From Pseudomonadota bacterium (GTDB taxonomy: Bacteria; Myxococcota_A; Polyangia; Polyangiales; Polyangiaceae), in the NCBI GenBank assembly GCA_023418705.1, contig JAEZYZ010000103.1, forward strand, positions 1 to 29,369: 29,369 bases of DNA. The letters are read 5' to 3'. The notes below the pieces were generated by a model, which saw nothing but the letters and a program-made list of their open reading frames with translations, did not search any database and was not told the DNA's origin. The position numbers and the translations under genes are program-made. Below, one piece after another: positions 16,721-24,627 of the stretch; positions within the stretch are counted from its first letter, which is position 1, and each line of letters opens with the position of its first letter.

Positions 16721-18100
16721 TCAGCGCAGCCCGCTTTCGAACCAGCGGGAGAGGCGCGCCGCGGCGAAGCCTTCGAAGCCGGGGCGTTCGGTCGCGGCGC
16801 GGAACGCCGTCGTCAGCGTGCCGAGCACGAACCCGGCGCTCGGATCCCCCCAAACCTGCACCCGGCCGGTGAGCTGCGCCGTCGACAGGTCCGTCCGCCC
16901 CGTGATGATCTCGAGCAGCGCCCGGTCCGACAAGGCCACGACGGCGTCGGGGGGCCGCACGATCCCGCGCCGCACCGTGACCCCGCCGTCTCGCACCTCC
17001 ACCACGAAGTCGCCCCCTCTGGGCCCGCGGATGTCGAGGTGGATGCGAAGCCGGATCTGCCGGCCGTCGGCCGCGAGCTCGCCCGCCGAGCGGCGGCTGG
17101 AGCGCTGCATGAGGCGCAGGTAGGCGACGATGCGCGGATCGATGCGGTGCGGCACCTCGGCGCACAGGAGCTCGATGACCTCCCGCGCCGACGCGGCGCG
17201 CGGCCGCCACCCGAGCTCGGCACGCGCCCGGGCGCTCGACGCCAGCAGGCGGACGCGCGTCGCACGCAGCCACTCGAGGTCCCCGGCTTCGTCGGCGTCG
17301 GATCGGCGCTCGAAGAGCTTCGCGGCCGCTCCCCGCGCGCCGAGCGCGGCTTCGAGCGCCGCCTCGGGCACCCGCAGCACGTGCAGCCCTGCCGCACGGC
17401 CGAGCGCCGCCGCATCGAGCTGATGTTCCGCGCAGAGATTGAACGCGCCGCGGACGCCGTCGTCGACCACCGCGCGGGCGAACACGTCCCCCACGTCCTC
17501 GTCCCAGACGATCGGCAGCGGCGTCGCGTGGCTCGCCACGATCCACCGGCGGCGCAAGAGGTTGCCGAACTCGTGCTCCATGCGGCGGCCGATCAGAATG
17601 CCGGGTCGAAGCCGGACCACGCGAACGGCGGGGTGCGCGGCCTCGAACGCATCGAGCTGATCCTCGACCTCGCGCTTGTTGTCGCTGTAATAGAGGATCC
17701 CGCTCGGCTGGCGCGGCGTGTCCTCCACGATCGGCTCCGGTTGCCCGGGCGTGACGCCGTAGGCCGCGATCGAGGAAGCGTACACGATGGCGCGCGCCCC
17801 TGCGCGCGCGGCCGCTTCGAACACCCGCCGGCTGCCCTCCACGTTGACCGAGTACATTTCGCGGCGCGACGCGCGCCGGAGCACGATGAACGCCAGGTGC
17901 ACCACGACCTCGGCGCCGTGACAGAGGGCGTCGAGGTCGGCGGTCCGCACGTCGCCCGCGGTCCACTTCAGCTTGGGGCTGACGGCCAGCGGCGGCGACA
18001 CGTCGAACGCCCTGATCTCCCGCACCCGGCGATCGCGGATCAAATTCCAGAGCACCAGCGTGCCGAGCTGGCCCGAGCCCCCGGTGACGACTACCTTCAT
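16721..18100 (-). CDS. Extended SDR (NAD-dependent epimerase/dehydratase) fused to an SCP2-like domain
   Basis: 459 residues. The N-terminal Rossmann domain (about 1-310) starts with VVVTGGSGQLGTLV (GxxGxxG), followed by VVHLAF, NVEGSRRVFEAAARAG, YASSIAAYG and the catalytic YxxxK as YSDNK. After a short linker, residues about 345-445 look like an SCP2 sterol-carrier/lipid-binding domain (IRLRIHLDIRGPRGG, then VALSDRALLEIITGRTDLSTAQLTGRVQVWGD). The SDR half should reduce, epimerise or dehydrate a nucleotide-sugar or sterol-like substrate with NAD(P); the SCP2 half suggests a lipid-like ligand. No sterol or hopanoid gene is adjacent. It diverges from slyX across 62 bp. Confidence 0.85.
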   Translation of the reverse strand: MKVVVTGGSGQLGTLVLWNLIRDRRVREIRAFDVSPPLAVSPKLKWTAGDVRTADLDALCHGAEVVVHLAFIVLRRASRREMYSVNVEGSRRVFEAAARAGARAIVYASSIAAYGVTPGQPEPIVEDTPRQPSGILYYSDNKREVEDQLDAFEAAHPAVRVVRLRPGILIGRRMEHEFGNLLRRRWIVASHATPLPIVWDEDVGDVFARAVVDDGVRGAFNLCAEHQLDAAALGRAAGLHVLRVPEAALEAALGARGAAAKLFERRSDADEAGDLEWLRATRVRLLASSARARAELGWRPRAASAREVIELLCAEVPHRIDPRIVAYLRLMQRSSRRSAGELAADGRQIRLRIHLDIRGPRGGDFVVEVRDGGVTVRRGIVRPPDAVVALSDRALLEIITGRTDLSTAQLTGRVQVWGDPSAGFVLGTLTTAFRAATERPGFEGFAAARLSRWFESGLR

Positions 18101-18162
18101 GGCCTGGCGCCGAGCAAACCACGAAGCCTTTGCGCACGCCAGCGCCGCCCGGAGCCCGACCC

Positions 18163-18366
18163 ATGACCGACGAACCCATCGATGAACGCCTGATCGTGCT
18201 GGAGACCAAGCTCTCCTACCACCAAAAGACGATCGACGACCTGAACGCTGTCATCCTCGAGCAAGACAAGCGGCTGTCGCGGCTCGAGCAGCGCCTGCAA
18301 GTGCTCGAGCAGGCGGTCGAGGTCGACGCCCGCGACGTGGGCCAGGAGAAGCCGCCACACTACTGA
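18163..18366 (+). CDS. slyX: SlyX family protein
   Basis: 67 residues, about the family's length (72 in E. coli). It opens with DERLIVLETKLSYHQKTIDDLN, the SlyX signature, and continues as a predicted coiled coil (VILEQDKRLSRLEQRLQVLEQAV) before a short polar tail ending PPHY. GGAG lies about nine bases before the ATG. The function of SlyX is unknown; in enterobacteria it sits near slyD. It runs parallel to the TerB-like gene 73 bp downstream; a weak CCCCG/CGGGG hairpin (18382-18394) lies between them. Confidence 0.9.
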   Translation: MTDEPIDERLIVLETKLSYHQKTIDDLNAVILEQDKRLSRLEQRLQVLEQAVEVDARDVGQEKPPHY

Positions 18367-18439
18367 GCGCGAGCAACCCCCCCCCGTCTCGGGGAAACCG
18401 CGGGTGCGTCGCGTCCGCCGAACCGCTAGACTCCGGGGC

Positions 18440-18940
18440 ATGTTCTTCCGCCGCAGCAGCGCGCCCGCTGCCCCCGCAGGTCCTGCCGAGCTCGAGCACA
18501 TCGTTCGGACCGAGCTCGCCGGTGCCGACGCCGAAACCGTCGCCATCGTCACCGCCATCGCCGGCTTGCTCGTGAGCGTCGCCCGCGCCGACCGCGACTA
18601 CTCCGAGCCCGAGCAGGCCCGCCTGCGCGCCGAGCTCGAGCGCGTCCAGGGCCTCAGCCCCGCCGGCGTCAAGACCCTGCTCGCCGCCCTCGAACGCCAC
18701 GCCGTCGAGGTCTCCGCCACCCAGGTCCAGCGCTACACCCGCGCGCTGCGCGACCACGCCGACCGCGAGCTGCGCGTCGTCGTCCTCGACGCCCTGCTCG
18801 ACGTCGCCGCCGCCGACGGCACCATCAGCCTGGAGGAAGTGACCGCGCTGCGGCAAATCTCCCACGGCATGGGCCTCACCCAAGCCGACTACAACGCCGC
18901 CCAGGAGCGGCACCGGGACAAGCTGTCGTTTTTGAAATGA
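18440..18940 (+). CDS. TerB-like tellurite-resistance family protein
   Basis: 166 residues from ATG at 18440. Helical throughout, with the TerB pattern of two acidic helix-loop-helix units: VARADRDYSEPEQARLRAEL near 60 and LDVAAADGTISLEEVTALRQIS near 125, where the Asp/Glu loops (ADRDYSEPE, ADGTISLEE) match metal-binding positions in the family. The N-terminus is Ala/Pro-rich. TerB-like domains appear in many single-gene contexts unrelated to tellurite; no ter operon is present. Its stop lies 16 bp from the stop of the convergent lipoprotein gene. Confidence 0.82.
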   Translation: MFFRRSSAPAAPAGPAELEHIVRTELAGADAETVAIVTAIAGLLVSVARADRDYSEPEQARLRAELERVQGLSPAGVKTLLAALERHAVEVSATQVQRYTRALRDHADRELRVVVLDALLDVAAADGTISLEEVTALRQISHGMGLTQADYNAAQERHRDKLSFLK

Positions 18941-18956
18941 GGCGAGGCCCCGACCC

Positions 18957-20978
18957 CTACTGCGTCGAAACGATCGAGGCCCAGTCGTAGTAGCAGACGG
19001 GCTGCTCGATGCAGCGGTCGATGTCGGTGTTGCACCAGCCGGACGAGCACTCGGTGTCGGAGCTGCAGGTGGACAGCTGTCGCGCGGTGCAGACGCTGCC
19101 CTTGCAGAAGCTGCCGGGCTCGCACACGGCGTTGCCATCCTGGCCGCTGCACACGTCGAACATGCGAGCGCGCGGCTTGCAGACGTAGGGTGAGACCGTG
19201 CTCCCGAGCTTCACGCGGCTGCAGTTGAGGTCCGGACAGACATCGGCGGGGTGGTCGCTGGTGGTGCCACACTCCACGCCGTCCGTGTACTCGACCGGCA
19301 GGCACTGATCGGCGTCCGTGTCGCAGTAGGCGATGCCGGCCGCGCAGGGCTCCGCGTTGCTACACGGATCGCCGGGCTGACCTCCGGCGACGCATTCGTA
19401 CTCTACCGGGTTCGTATCGGCGATCCGGACGCAGCGCTGGGTCGGCGGGCAGAGCGCGTCCTGACCGCGACAGTCGCTCGGGTGGGGGCCGGGGCTGACG
19501 CACTGGCCCCCAGCGCAACACTCGTCGTCCGCGCAGGCGCCGCAGGCCGTGAGCCCGCCGCACTCCATCCCGTCGCAGTCGTCGGCGAAGAGCGCCTCGT
19601 CGCACGCGCCACCGATGAACAGCCCGGCGTCGAACTTGCAGGACGCCGTCTGCGCAGGGGTGGGATCGGACATGGTGATGGTCACCGTGCTCTCGCCGGA
19701 TCGCCGCGACGAACAATAGGCCAACAGGTAGGCGCGCTCTGGGTACTGGTCCACCCGCTGTTGGATCTCGTCGAAGGCCTGGGCGCGATCAGCGGCTGTC
19801 GGGGCCAAAAAGGATCCGTCGCGGCCAATCGCCTCGAGCGCGCTGTCCAGGACGCCGATATTTTCGCTGCTGATGCCGATCGAAATGATGTTGACCAGGG
19901 TGTCCTTGATCCGCTTCTCGTTGTCGAGGTCGGGATTGGCGGAGTCGATACCGTCGGTGATGACCACCAAGGTCCCGGTGCTCAGCACGCCCCGTTTGGT
20001 CACGATCTCGCGGTGCTTTTGCACGCGCTCGGTGTGCTCGATGCCCTTTTTCACGGCGTCGTTCAGCGCCGTGCCCCCGATGTCCATCATTTGACCAATT
20101 TGCTCGGGGTCCTGGGCGAGCTCGTCGAGCTTGGTCGCGACCGTGGACAGGGTCCTCGTGAATGGCACGTATTCGATCACTTCCGCGCCGAACAGCAGCA
20201 CGCTGACCGCGACGGGAGGCCCGCCCGCCTCTGGCTCCAGCCCGAGGGTGAAGTCCTTGAGCTCCTCGATCACGGCGCGCAGCAGATCGGGGTCGTCACG
20301 CGACACGGACTCCGAAACGTCGAGTGCGATGGTCACGAACGACTCCACCCCCTTCGGGATCACCGCCCATGAGCTCTCGACGTTTTGATCGATATCGACC
20401 CCGTCCTCCAGGATCTTGAACCGAGCTCGCGGGTCGCCGAGTTTTTCGGGCAGCACGGCGGTCCCGGCACAGTAGTCCGCCGCGAAGAACAGCCCCACCG
20501 CCGGTGGCCCGTTCTCGACGGTGCGACAAAGCGGCTCCAGGAACCTGAGCTTGATGCAGGTCTCGTCGACGATGCACTCGTCGCCCGACGCGTTCAGCAC
20601 GTACCCCGCGTCGCAGACGCAAACCGCGCCCGACTCCGTCTCCTGGCAGCTGCCGTGGCCGCGGCAGACGATGTCGCCGCAGTTGGCTTTTGCCCCTGCG
20701 CCGCCGCCCATGCCCCCTGCGGACATCCCGGCGCCGGACATGCCGCCGGCGTTCTCCCCTGCCTGACCGCCCGCCGCGCCGGCGCTGCCCGCCATCGCTC
20801 CGCCGTCGCCGCCGGGCCCACCTTCGGGTCCGGCATCCCGACCCCCCGAGCCGCCGCTCCCGGACCCCGAGGGTCTCCCGGTGTAGCTCGGCTCGTCCGG
20901 CCCACAACCCGCATAAAAGAGCACGCCGAGCGCCCCGCAAAGCAGCGGCACTCGAACACGTCGCATCCATCCCCGCAT
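18957..20978 (-). CDS. VWA-domain lipoprotein with EGF-like and Cys-rich regions
   Basis: 673 residues, start supported by AGGAG six bases upstream. A type II signal peptide ends in FYAGC (lipidated C25). Residues about 30-95 are a Gly/Ala/Ser-rich flexible spacer. Residues about 99-134 form a six-cysteine EGF-like module (CGDIVCRGHGSC, CVCDAGY). A VWA domain covers about 212-400 with an intact MIDAS: DVSES at 220-224, GGTALND and VITDGIDS. About 450-665 is a Cys-rich region with short CxxxxxCxxGxC-like repeats. This is an outer-membrane surface adhesin or ligand-binding protein; Gly-rich lipoproteins of this build are common in Myxococcota. The ligand is unknown. It diverges from the ROK kinase across about 210 bp. 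Confidence 0.9.
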   Translation of the reverse strand: MRGWMRRVRVPLLCGALGVLFYAGCGPDEPSYTGRPSGSGSGGSGGRDAGPEGGPGGDGGAMAGSAGAAGGQAGENAGGMSGAGMSAGGMGGGAGAKANCGDIVCRGHGSCQETESGAVCVCDAGYVLNASGDECIVDETCIKLRFLEPLCRTVENGPPAVGLFFAADYCAGTAVLPEKLGDPRARFKILEDGVDIDQNVESSWAVIPKGVESFVTIALDVSESVSRDDPDLLRAVIEELKDFTLGLEPEAGGPPVAVSVLLFGAEVIEYVPFTRTLSTVATKLDELAQDPEQIGQMMDIGGTALNDAVKKGIEHTERVQKHREIVTKRGVLSTGTLVVITDGIDSANPDLDNEKRIKDTLVNIISIGISSENIGVLDSALEAIGRDGSFLAPTAADRAQAFDEIQQRVDQYPERAYLLAYCSSRRSGESTVTITMSDPTPAQTASCKFDAGLFIGGACDEALFADDCDGMECGGLTACGACADDECCAGGQCVSPGPHPSDCRGQDALCPPTQRCVRIADTNPVEYECVAGGQPGDPCSNAEPCAAGIAYCDTDADQCLPVEYTDGVECGTTSDHPADVCPDLNCSRVKLGSTVSPYVCKPRARMFDVCSGQDGNAVCEPGSFCKGSVCTARQLSTCSSDTECSSGWCNTDIDRCIEQPVCYYDWASIVSTQ

Positions 20979-21190
20979 CGAAGCTCCTAGCTTTTCACAG
21001 CCTACACGACTTCGGCCGCTGCCCGGGCCACGGATCGCGCCTCAGCGTGCGATTTCGCCGGGGTTCCGCCGGGATGAGCCGGGGCGCTCGCCTTTCGCCT
21101 GGATTTCTTTTGCGCGGCACGCCGCATCGAGTATGGCAGGCGCGAGGCGGCACCGCGCGGGGTGCGCGCGACTTTCTCGGCAAGAGCAGC

Positions 21191-22075
21191 ATGATAGGCG
21201 TCGATTTTGGAGGCACTCAGATCAAGGCGGGGACGGTTCGGGACGGCGTCGTTACGCGGTCGGTGGTCCGCGCCACCGGTGCCGGCGCGGCCCCCGACGT
21301 CGTGCTCGATGCGATCGCGCAGGCGGTGCTCGAGCTCGACCCCGCGCCGAAGAGCGTCGGCCTCGCCATCCCGGGCGAGGTGAACGCGGCCGGCAAGGTC
21401 TGGCGGCTGCCGAACGTGCCGGGGTTCGAGGGCGTGAACATCGCCGACGAGCTGCGGCGCCGGATCGGCGAGGCGCGCGTGGCGGTCGAGAACGACGCCA
21501 CCGCCGCCGCCCTGGGCGAGCGGCTCCACGGCCACGGCCGCAAAGCGCCGAGCTTCTTGCTCGTGACGCTGGGCACCGGCATCGGATCGGGCCTGGTGAT
21601 CGGCGGGCGGCTGGTCCGGGGCGCCAACGGTTTCGCCGGGGAGTTCGGCCACGTGACGATCGATCCGGGCGCCGACGCCTGGCCTTGCAACTGCGGCCTC
21701 ACCGGCTGCGTCGAGGCGTACTGCGGCACCAGCGCGATGTTCCGCCGCTATGCCGATCTGGGGGGGAGCGGGGCCGACACGATCCTGGAGATCTCCGAGC
21801 GCGCGCGGGCCGGCGACGCCGCGGCTGCGCAGACCTTCCACGCCACCGGGCGCTCGCTCGGGCTCGGGCTCGCCGGCGTGCAGAACCTGCTCGATTTGGA
21901 CGCCATCGTCTTCAGCGGCGGGATCTCGGCTTCTTTCGACCTGATCGAGCCGGGGGTGCGCGAATCTCTGCAGCAGCGCGCCTTCGCGCCGCCGCTCGGC
22001 GCGGTGCCACTTTTGGTGAGCGAGCTGGGCGAGTTCGCGGGGCTCATCGGCGCGGCTCATCTGCTCGAGGCCTGA
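21191..22075 (+). CDS. ROK-family sugar kinase (glucokinase-like)
   Basis: 294 residues from ATG at 21191. The frame is open far upstream but only the part from MIGVDFGGTQIKAG is conserved. ATP-binding DFGGT begins at residue 5; catalytic ENDATAAALGE has N101/D102; the ROK zinc site is complete with H154 in EFGHVTI and C166, C168 and C173 in CNCGLTGC; VFSGGIS is the second phosphate motif. Length is normal for the family. Glucose is the likely substrate, because the GHVTI...CxCG...E pattern is shared by ROK glucokinases, but ManNAc, fructose or allose cannot be excluded. It may feed the same sugar pool as the glycogen phosphorylase. Confidence 0.92.
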   Translation: MIGVDFGGTQIKAGTVRDGVVTRSVVRATGAGAAPDVVLDAIAQAVLELDPAPKSVGLAIPGEVNAAGKVWRLPNVPGFEGVNIADELRRRIGEARVAVENDATAAALGERLHGHGRKAPSFLLVTLGTGIGSGLVIGGRLVRGANGFAGEFGHVTIDPGADAWPCNCGLTGCVEAYCGTSAMFRRYADLGGSGADTILEISERARAGDAAAAQTFHATGRSLGLGLAGVQNLLDLDAIVFSGGISASFDLIEPGVRESLQQRAFAPPLGAVPLLVSELGEFAGLIGAAHLLEA

Positions 22076-22240
22076 AGCGGGCCGCCGCCGCCGGTTTCAC
22101 CTCGCAAATTTCGCCGCTAGCCTAATCTTTCAAGCCGAAGGCGCGGGAAAGACGCGCTGCCGGCGAGCGCCGCGAATGCGTTGAGCGGCCAGGATTTTGC
22201 CTGTTGCGCGCCGTCCCGGCGTCGTACCATTGGGGCCATC

Positions 22241-23632
22241 ATGCCTGAGCCTGCCAGCGAGACTTCCGAGCAAACGAACTTCATGTCGAACCTGAGCACG
22301 GGGGCGGAGCGCTTCCTTTCGCAGGTGATCGTGTTCGCGCTCGACAACGGCTGGCGGACCGCCAAGGACTTCCTGCGGCATTTCGGGCCGACGGACCTGA
22401 TGGAGGGCCTGCAGGACGCGGTCGAGCTGCGCACCCAGATCCTGGTGGAGGGAGCGCGCATGAACGAGAAGATCGCGCGCAAGAAGTCGACGCGCTCGGC
22501 CGCGGAAGATTTGCAGCTCGCGCTCGAGGAGGGCATCACCGACGCGGACACCGTGCTCGGGCTCATCCCCCCCGACGATCGCGTCCGCTACCTCGACGCC
22601 CAGCGCCTGTGGGCGTTCGTGACCGAGGGGGATTTCTGGAAGACGACCCGCGACGACGACGCGGAGACGCACGCGCGCGCCGTTCTGCGCATGAGCTTCA
22701 CGCTGGAGAACGCGCTCTCCGAGGGGCTGATCACGCTGCAAGAAGTCGCCGACGGCATCGGGTTCAAAGAGATCTCGCTGCGGCTGCCGCTCGAGCACCT
22801 GCAGCAGGTGGTGGAGCGCGCGCTGCAGGCTTCGCGGAACGAAGTGGCGCTCAGCGAGGAGGTGCTGCTCGACATCGTGCCGCTGCGCACGCTCGTCGGC
22901 TTCATCCCGCTCGACCACGTCTGGAAGGAGGTCGTCGTCGAGCGTGTCGCCGGGCCGAGCGGCTTCATCGACGGCTTCACCGGTACGGTGCGGGCGCGCC
23001 CGGCCGCCAAGGCCAAGAAGGCGCCGAAGCCGAACGGCAAGCTCCGCCCCGGAGCGGCCAGCCCGCCCTCGCGGCGCCCTTCGGTGCCCCCGCCGCCGGT
23101 CCCCGCCGCCAAGGCGGAGGAGATCGCGCCCCCGCCGCCGGCGCGTGCTTCGACCCCGCCGCCCGCCCGGAGCTCGTCGCCGCCGCCTTCCCCCGCCGAG
23201 CTGACCGAAGACTGGGAACCGGCGCCGGAACCCCAAGCCAAATCCGAAGAACCGGACGCGCGCGCCGAGCTGGTGCAGCGCCTGCAGCTGCTCGAGCGGC
23301 TGCCGCCCGGGCACGCCGAGCTGAGCTTGCCGATCCTGGCGTCCATCGAAGGCATGTACGCCGAGCTCTGGACGCTCGGCAGCGACGAGGAGCGCGAGGA
23401 GTGCATCCGCGACTCGTTCCCGAACGAAGGTCATTTGAAGACGGCCATGCTGGCCCTGATCGAGCTGCTCGATCCCAGCGTCAACACGACCGATCCTCTG
23501 ATGCAGGAGGCGGACACGGCCGCCCTCATCAAGGTGGTGCTGTTCGAGGAGCGGCGCCGGAGCGGGCAGAGCTCGGCGCCGGAACGCCAGAGCGACCGGA
23601 CCGTGCCGCCGCCGCTGCCCCGTACCCCGTAG
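22241..23632 (+). CDS. Unrecognised protein with four degenerate helical repeats, Pro-rich linker and C-terminal helical domain
   Basis: 463 residues from ATG at 22241 (an internal ATG at 22283 is an alternative). I do not recognise a family. Residues 31-235 contain four related segments starting near 32, 93, 157 and 202 with a shared ALxxG(I/L/W) opening (ALDNGW, ALEEGI, ALSEGL, and a weaker LSEEVL) and a hydrophobic ending such as LPLEHLQQVVER or IPLDHVWKEVVVE. Residues about 250-345 are a Lys/Ala then Pro-rich disordered linker. Residues about 345-440 are a second helical domain (LVQRLQLLERLPPGHAEL, REECIRDSF). No signal peptide or membrane segment is seen, so it is likely cytoplasmic. It could be a scaffold; function unknown. 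Confidence 0.8.
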   Translation: MPEPASETSEQTNFMSNLSTGAERFLSQVIVFALDNGWRTAKDFLRHFGPTDLMEGLQDAVELRTQILVEGARMNEKIARKKSTRSAAEDLQLALEEGITDADTVLGLIPPDDRVRYLDAQRLWAFVTEGDFWKTTRDDDAETHARAVLRMSFTLENALSEGLITLQEVADGIGFKEISLRLPLEHLQQVVERALQASRNEVALSEEVLLDIVPLRTLVGFIPLDHVWKEVVVERVAGPSGFIDGFTGTVRARPAAKAKKAPKPNGKLRPGAASPPSRRPSVPPPPVPAAKAEEIAPPPPARASTPPPARSSSPPPSPAELTEDWEPAPEPQAKSEEPDARAELVQRLQLLERLPPGHAELSLPILASIEGMYAELWTLGSDEEREECIRDSFPNEGHLKTAMLALIELLDPSVNTTDPLMQEADTAALIKVVLFEERRRSGQSSAPERQSDRTVPPPLPRTP

Positions 23633-23688
23633 CCGGGGCCTCATCGGCGGGCGCGCGGCGACGGCCTGGAGCGACCGCGCGTTCTTTC

Positions 23689-23718
23689 GGGCACGGGCAC
23701 GGGCACGGGCACGGGCAC
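23689..23718. repeat. Hexanucleotide microsatellite (GGGCAC)x5
   Basis: Five perfect copies of GGGCAC in the 125-bp gap between the convergent genes at 23632 and 23758. Perfect short repeats of this kind can change copy number by slippage. It lies outside both coding regions, so any effect would be on transcript ends. Confidence 0.9.
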
Positions 23719-23757
23719 TAGGGGGAGTAGCAGTTCGGGGGAGAGGCTCTGGCGCCT

Positions 23758-24468
23758 TCAGCGACCCTGGTCGTGCATCGCGTGGATCGCGTCGACGCAC
23801 TGCCGCGTCACCGCCTCGAGCTCCTCCCGGCGATGGCTGCCGGGCGCGGCGATGGGCGCTCCGATGCGCACGGTCACCGGGTGGGGACGCGTGGACAGCA
23901 AGGACCCTTGCTGGCGAATGGCCTGCGTCCCCCACAGGCAGACAGGCAAAATCGGCGCCTGCGCCTTGTGCGCGATCAACGCCGCGCCAAGCTTCGGATC
24001 CGGCACGCGGCCGTCGGCGGTGCGGTTGCCCTGCAAGAACACGCCGACCGCCCAGCCCTCCTGCAGGCGCGCCATCGCCGCGCGGATCGCGCTGCGGTCG
24101 GCGGCGCCGCGCTTGACGGGGTAGGCGCCATAGGCGCTGATCACGCGCGCGAACGCCGGCACGCGAAACAGCTCCTCCTTGGCCATGTAGGCGACGGGGC
24201 GGCGCACGCAATACGAAATGATCGGCGGATCGAAATCGCTGGCATGGTTGCTGACGACCACCAGCGGCCCCGTGCGCGGCACCTGATCCGATCCATAGAA
24301 GCGCCCGCCCAGGTACCAGCGAAAGATGGGGTGGACGATCGGCCACTTCAGCAAGTGGTAGAGCGCGAGGCTCGTCTTCGGCTCCCGCTCCGGGCCCCCG
24401 CCCGCCGCCTCGCCAAGCTCGCCAGCGCTCGGTTCCGGCACCTCGCGCGGCGCGTCGAGCTCGCTCAT
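23758..24468 (-). CDS. 1-acyl-sn-glycerol-3-phosphate acyltransferase (PlsC)-like protein
   Basis: 236 residues from ATG at 24468, chosen for its AAGGAGA ribosome site seven bases upstream; the frame runs on upstream only as antisense of fabI. The acyltransferase block-I motif is NHASDFD (HxxxxD). Block II follows as YPVKRGAADR. Block III, usually FPEGTR, is FLQGNRTADG. LPVCLWGTQAI is block IV. It should transfer an acyl group to lysophosphatidate or a related lipid at the inner membrane. The N-terminal 35 residues are acidic and non-conserved. It is divergent from fabI by 159 bp, consistent with a lipid-synthesis locus. Confidence 0.9.
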   Translation of the reverse strand: MSELDAPREVPEPSAGELGEAAGGGPEREPKTSLALYHLLKWPIVHPIFRWYLGGRFYGSDQVPRTGPLVVVSNHASDFDPPIISYCVRRPVAYMAKEELFRVPAFARVISAYGAYPVKRGAADRSAIRAAMARLQEGWAVGVFLQGNRTADGRVPDPKLGAALIAHKAQAPILPVCLWGTQAIRQQGSLLSTRPHPVTVRIGAPIAAPGSHRREELEAVTRQCVDAIHAMHDQGR

Positions 24469-24627
24469 GGCCGTCTCCTTATCCAGAAACCCGCACCACC
24501 GCAACGGCGCTGATTTTGGGACGGCGCGGGCCGGGGCGCGCCGAGCGGCCGCGCCCGGCGCGGGAGCGGGACAGGGCGGCGTTCCGGAGCTTGCGAACGA
24601 GCCGCGGATCGGCGATATGGCGCACAG

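Noticed and set aside
16651..16872. A 73-residue frame across the 15-bp repeat
   Set aside because: It runs into the antisense of the SDR-SCP2 gene and has no ribosome site; the periodic residues simply reflect the 15-bp DNA repeat.
18382..18394. Small hairpin CCCCG TCT CGGGG after slyX as a terminator
   Set aside because: The stem is only five bases in a C-run with no T-run; such pairings are frequent by chance in this DNA, so it is mentioned only in the slyX entry.
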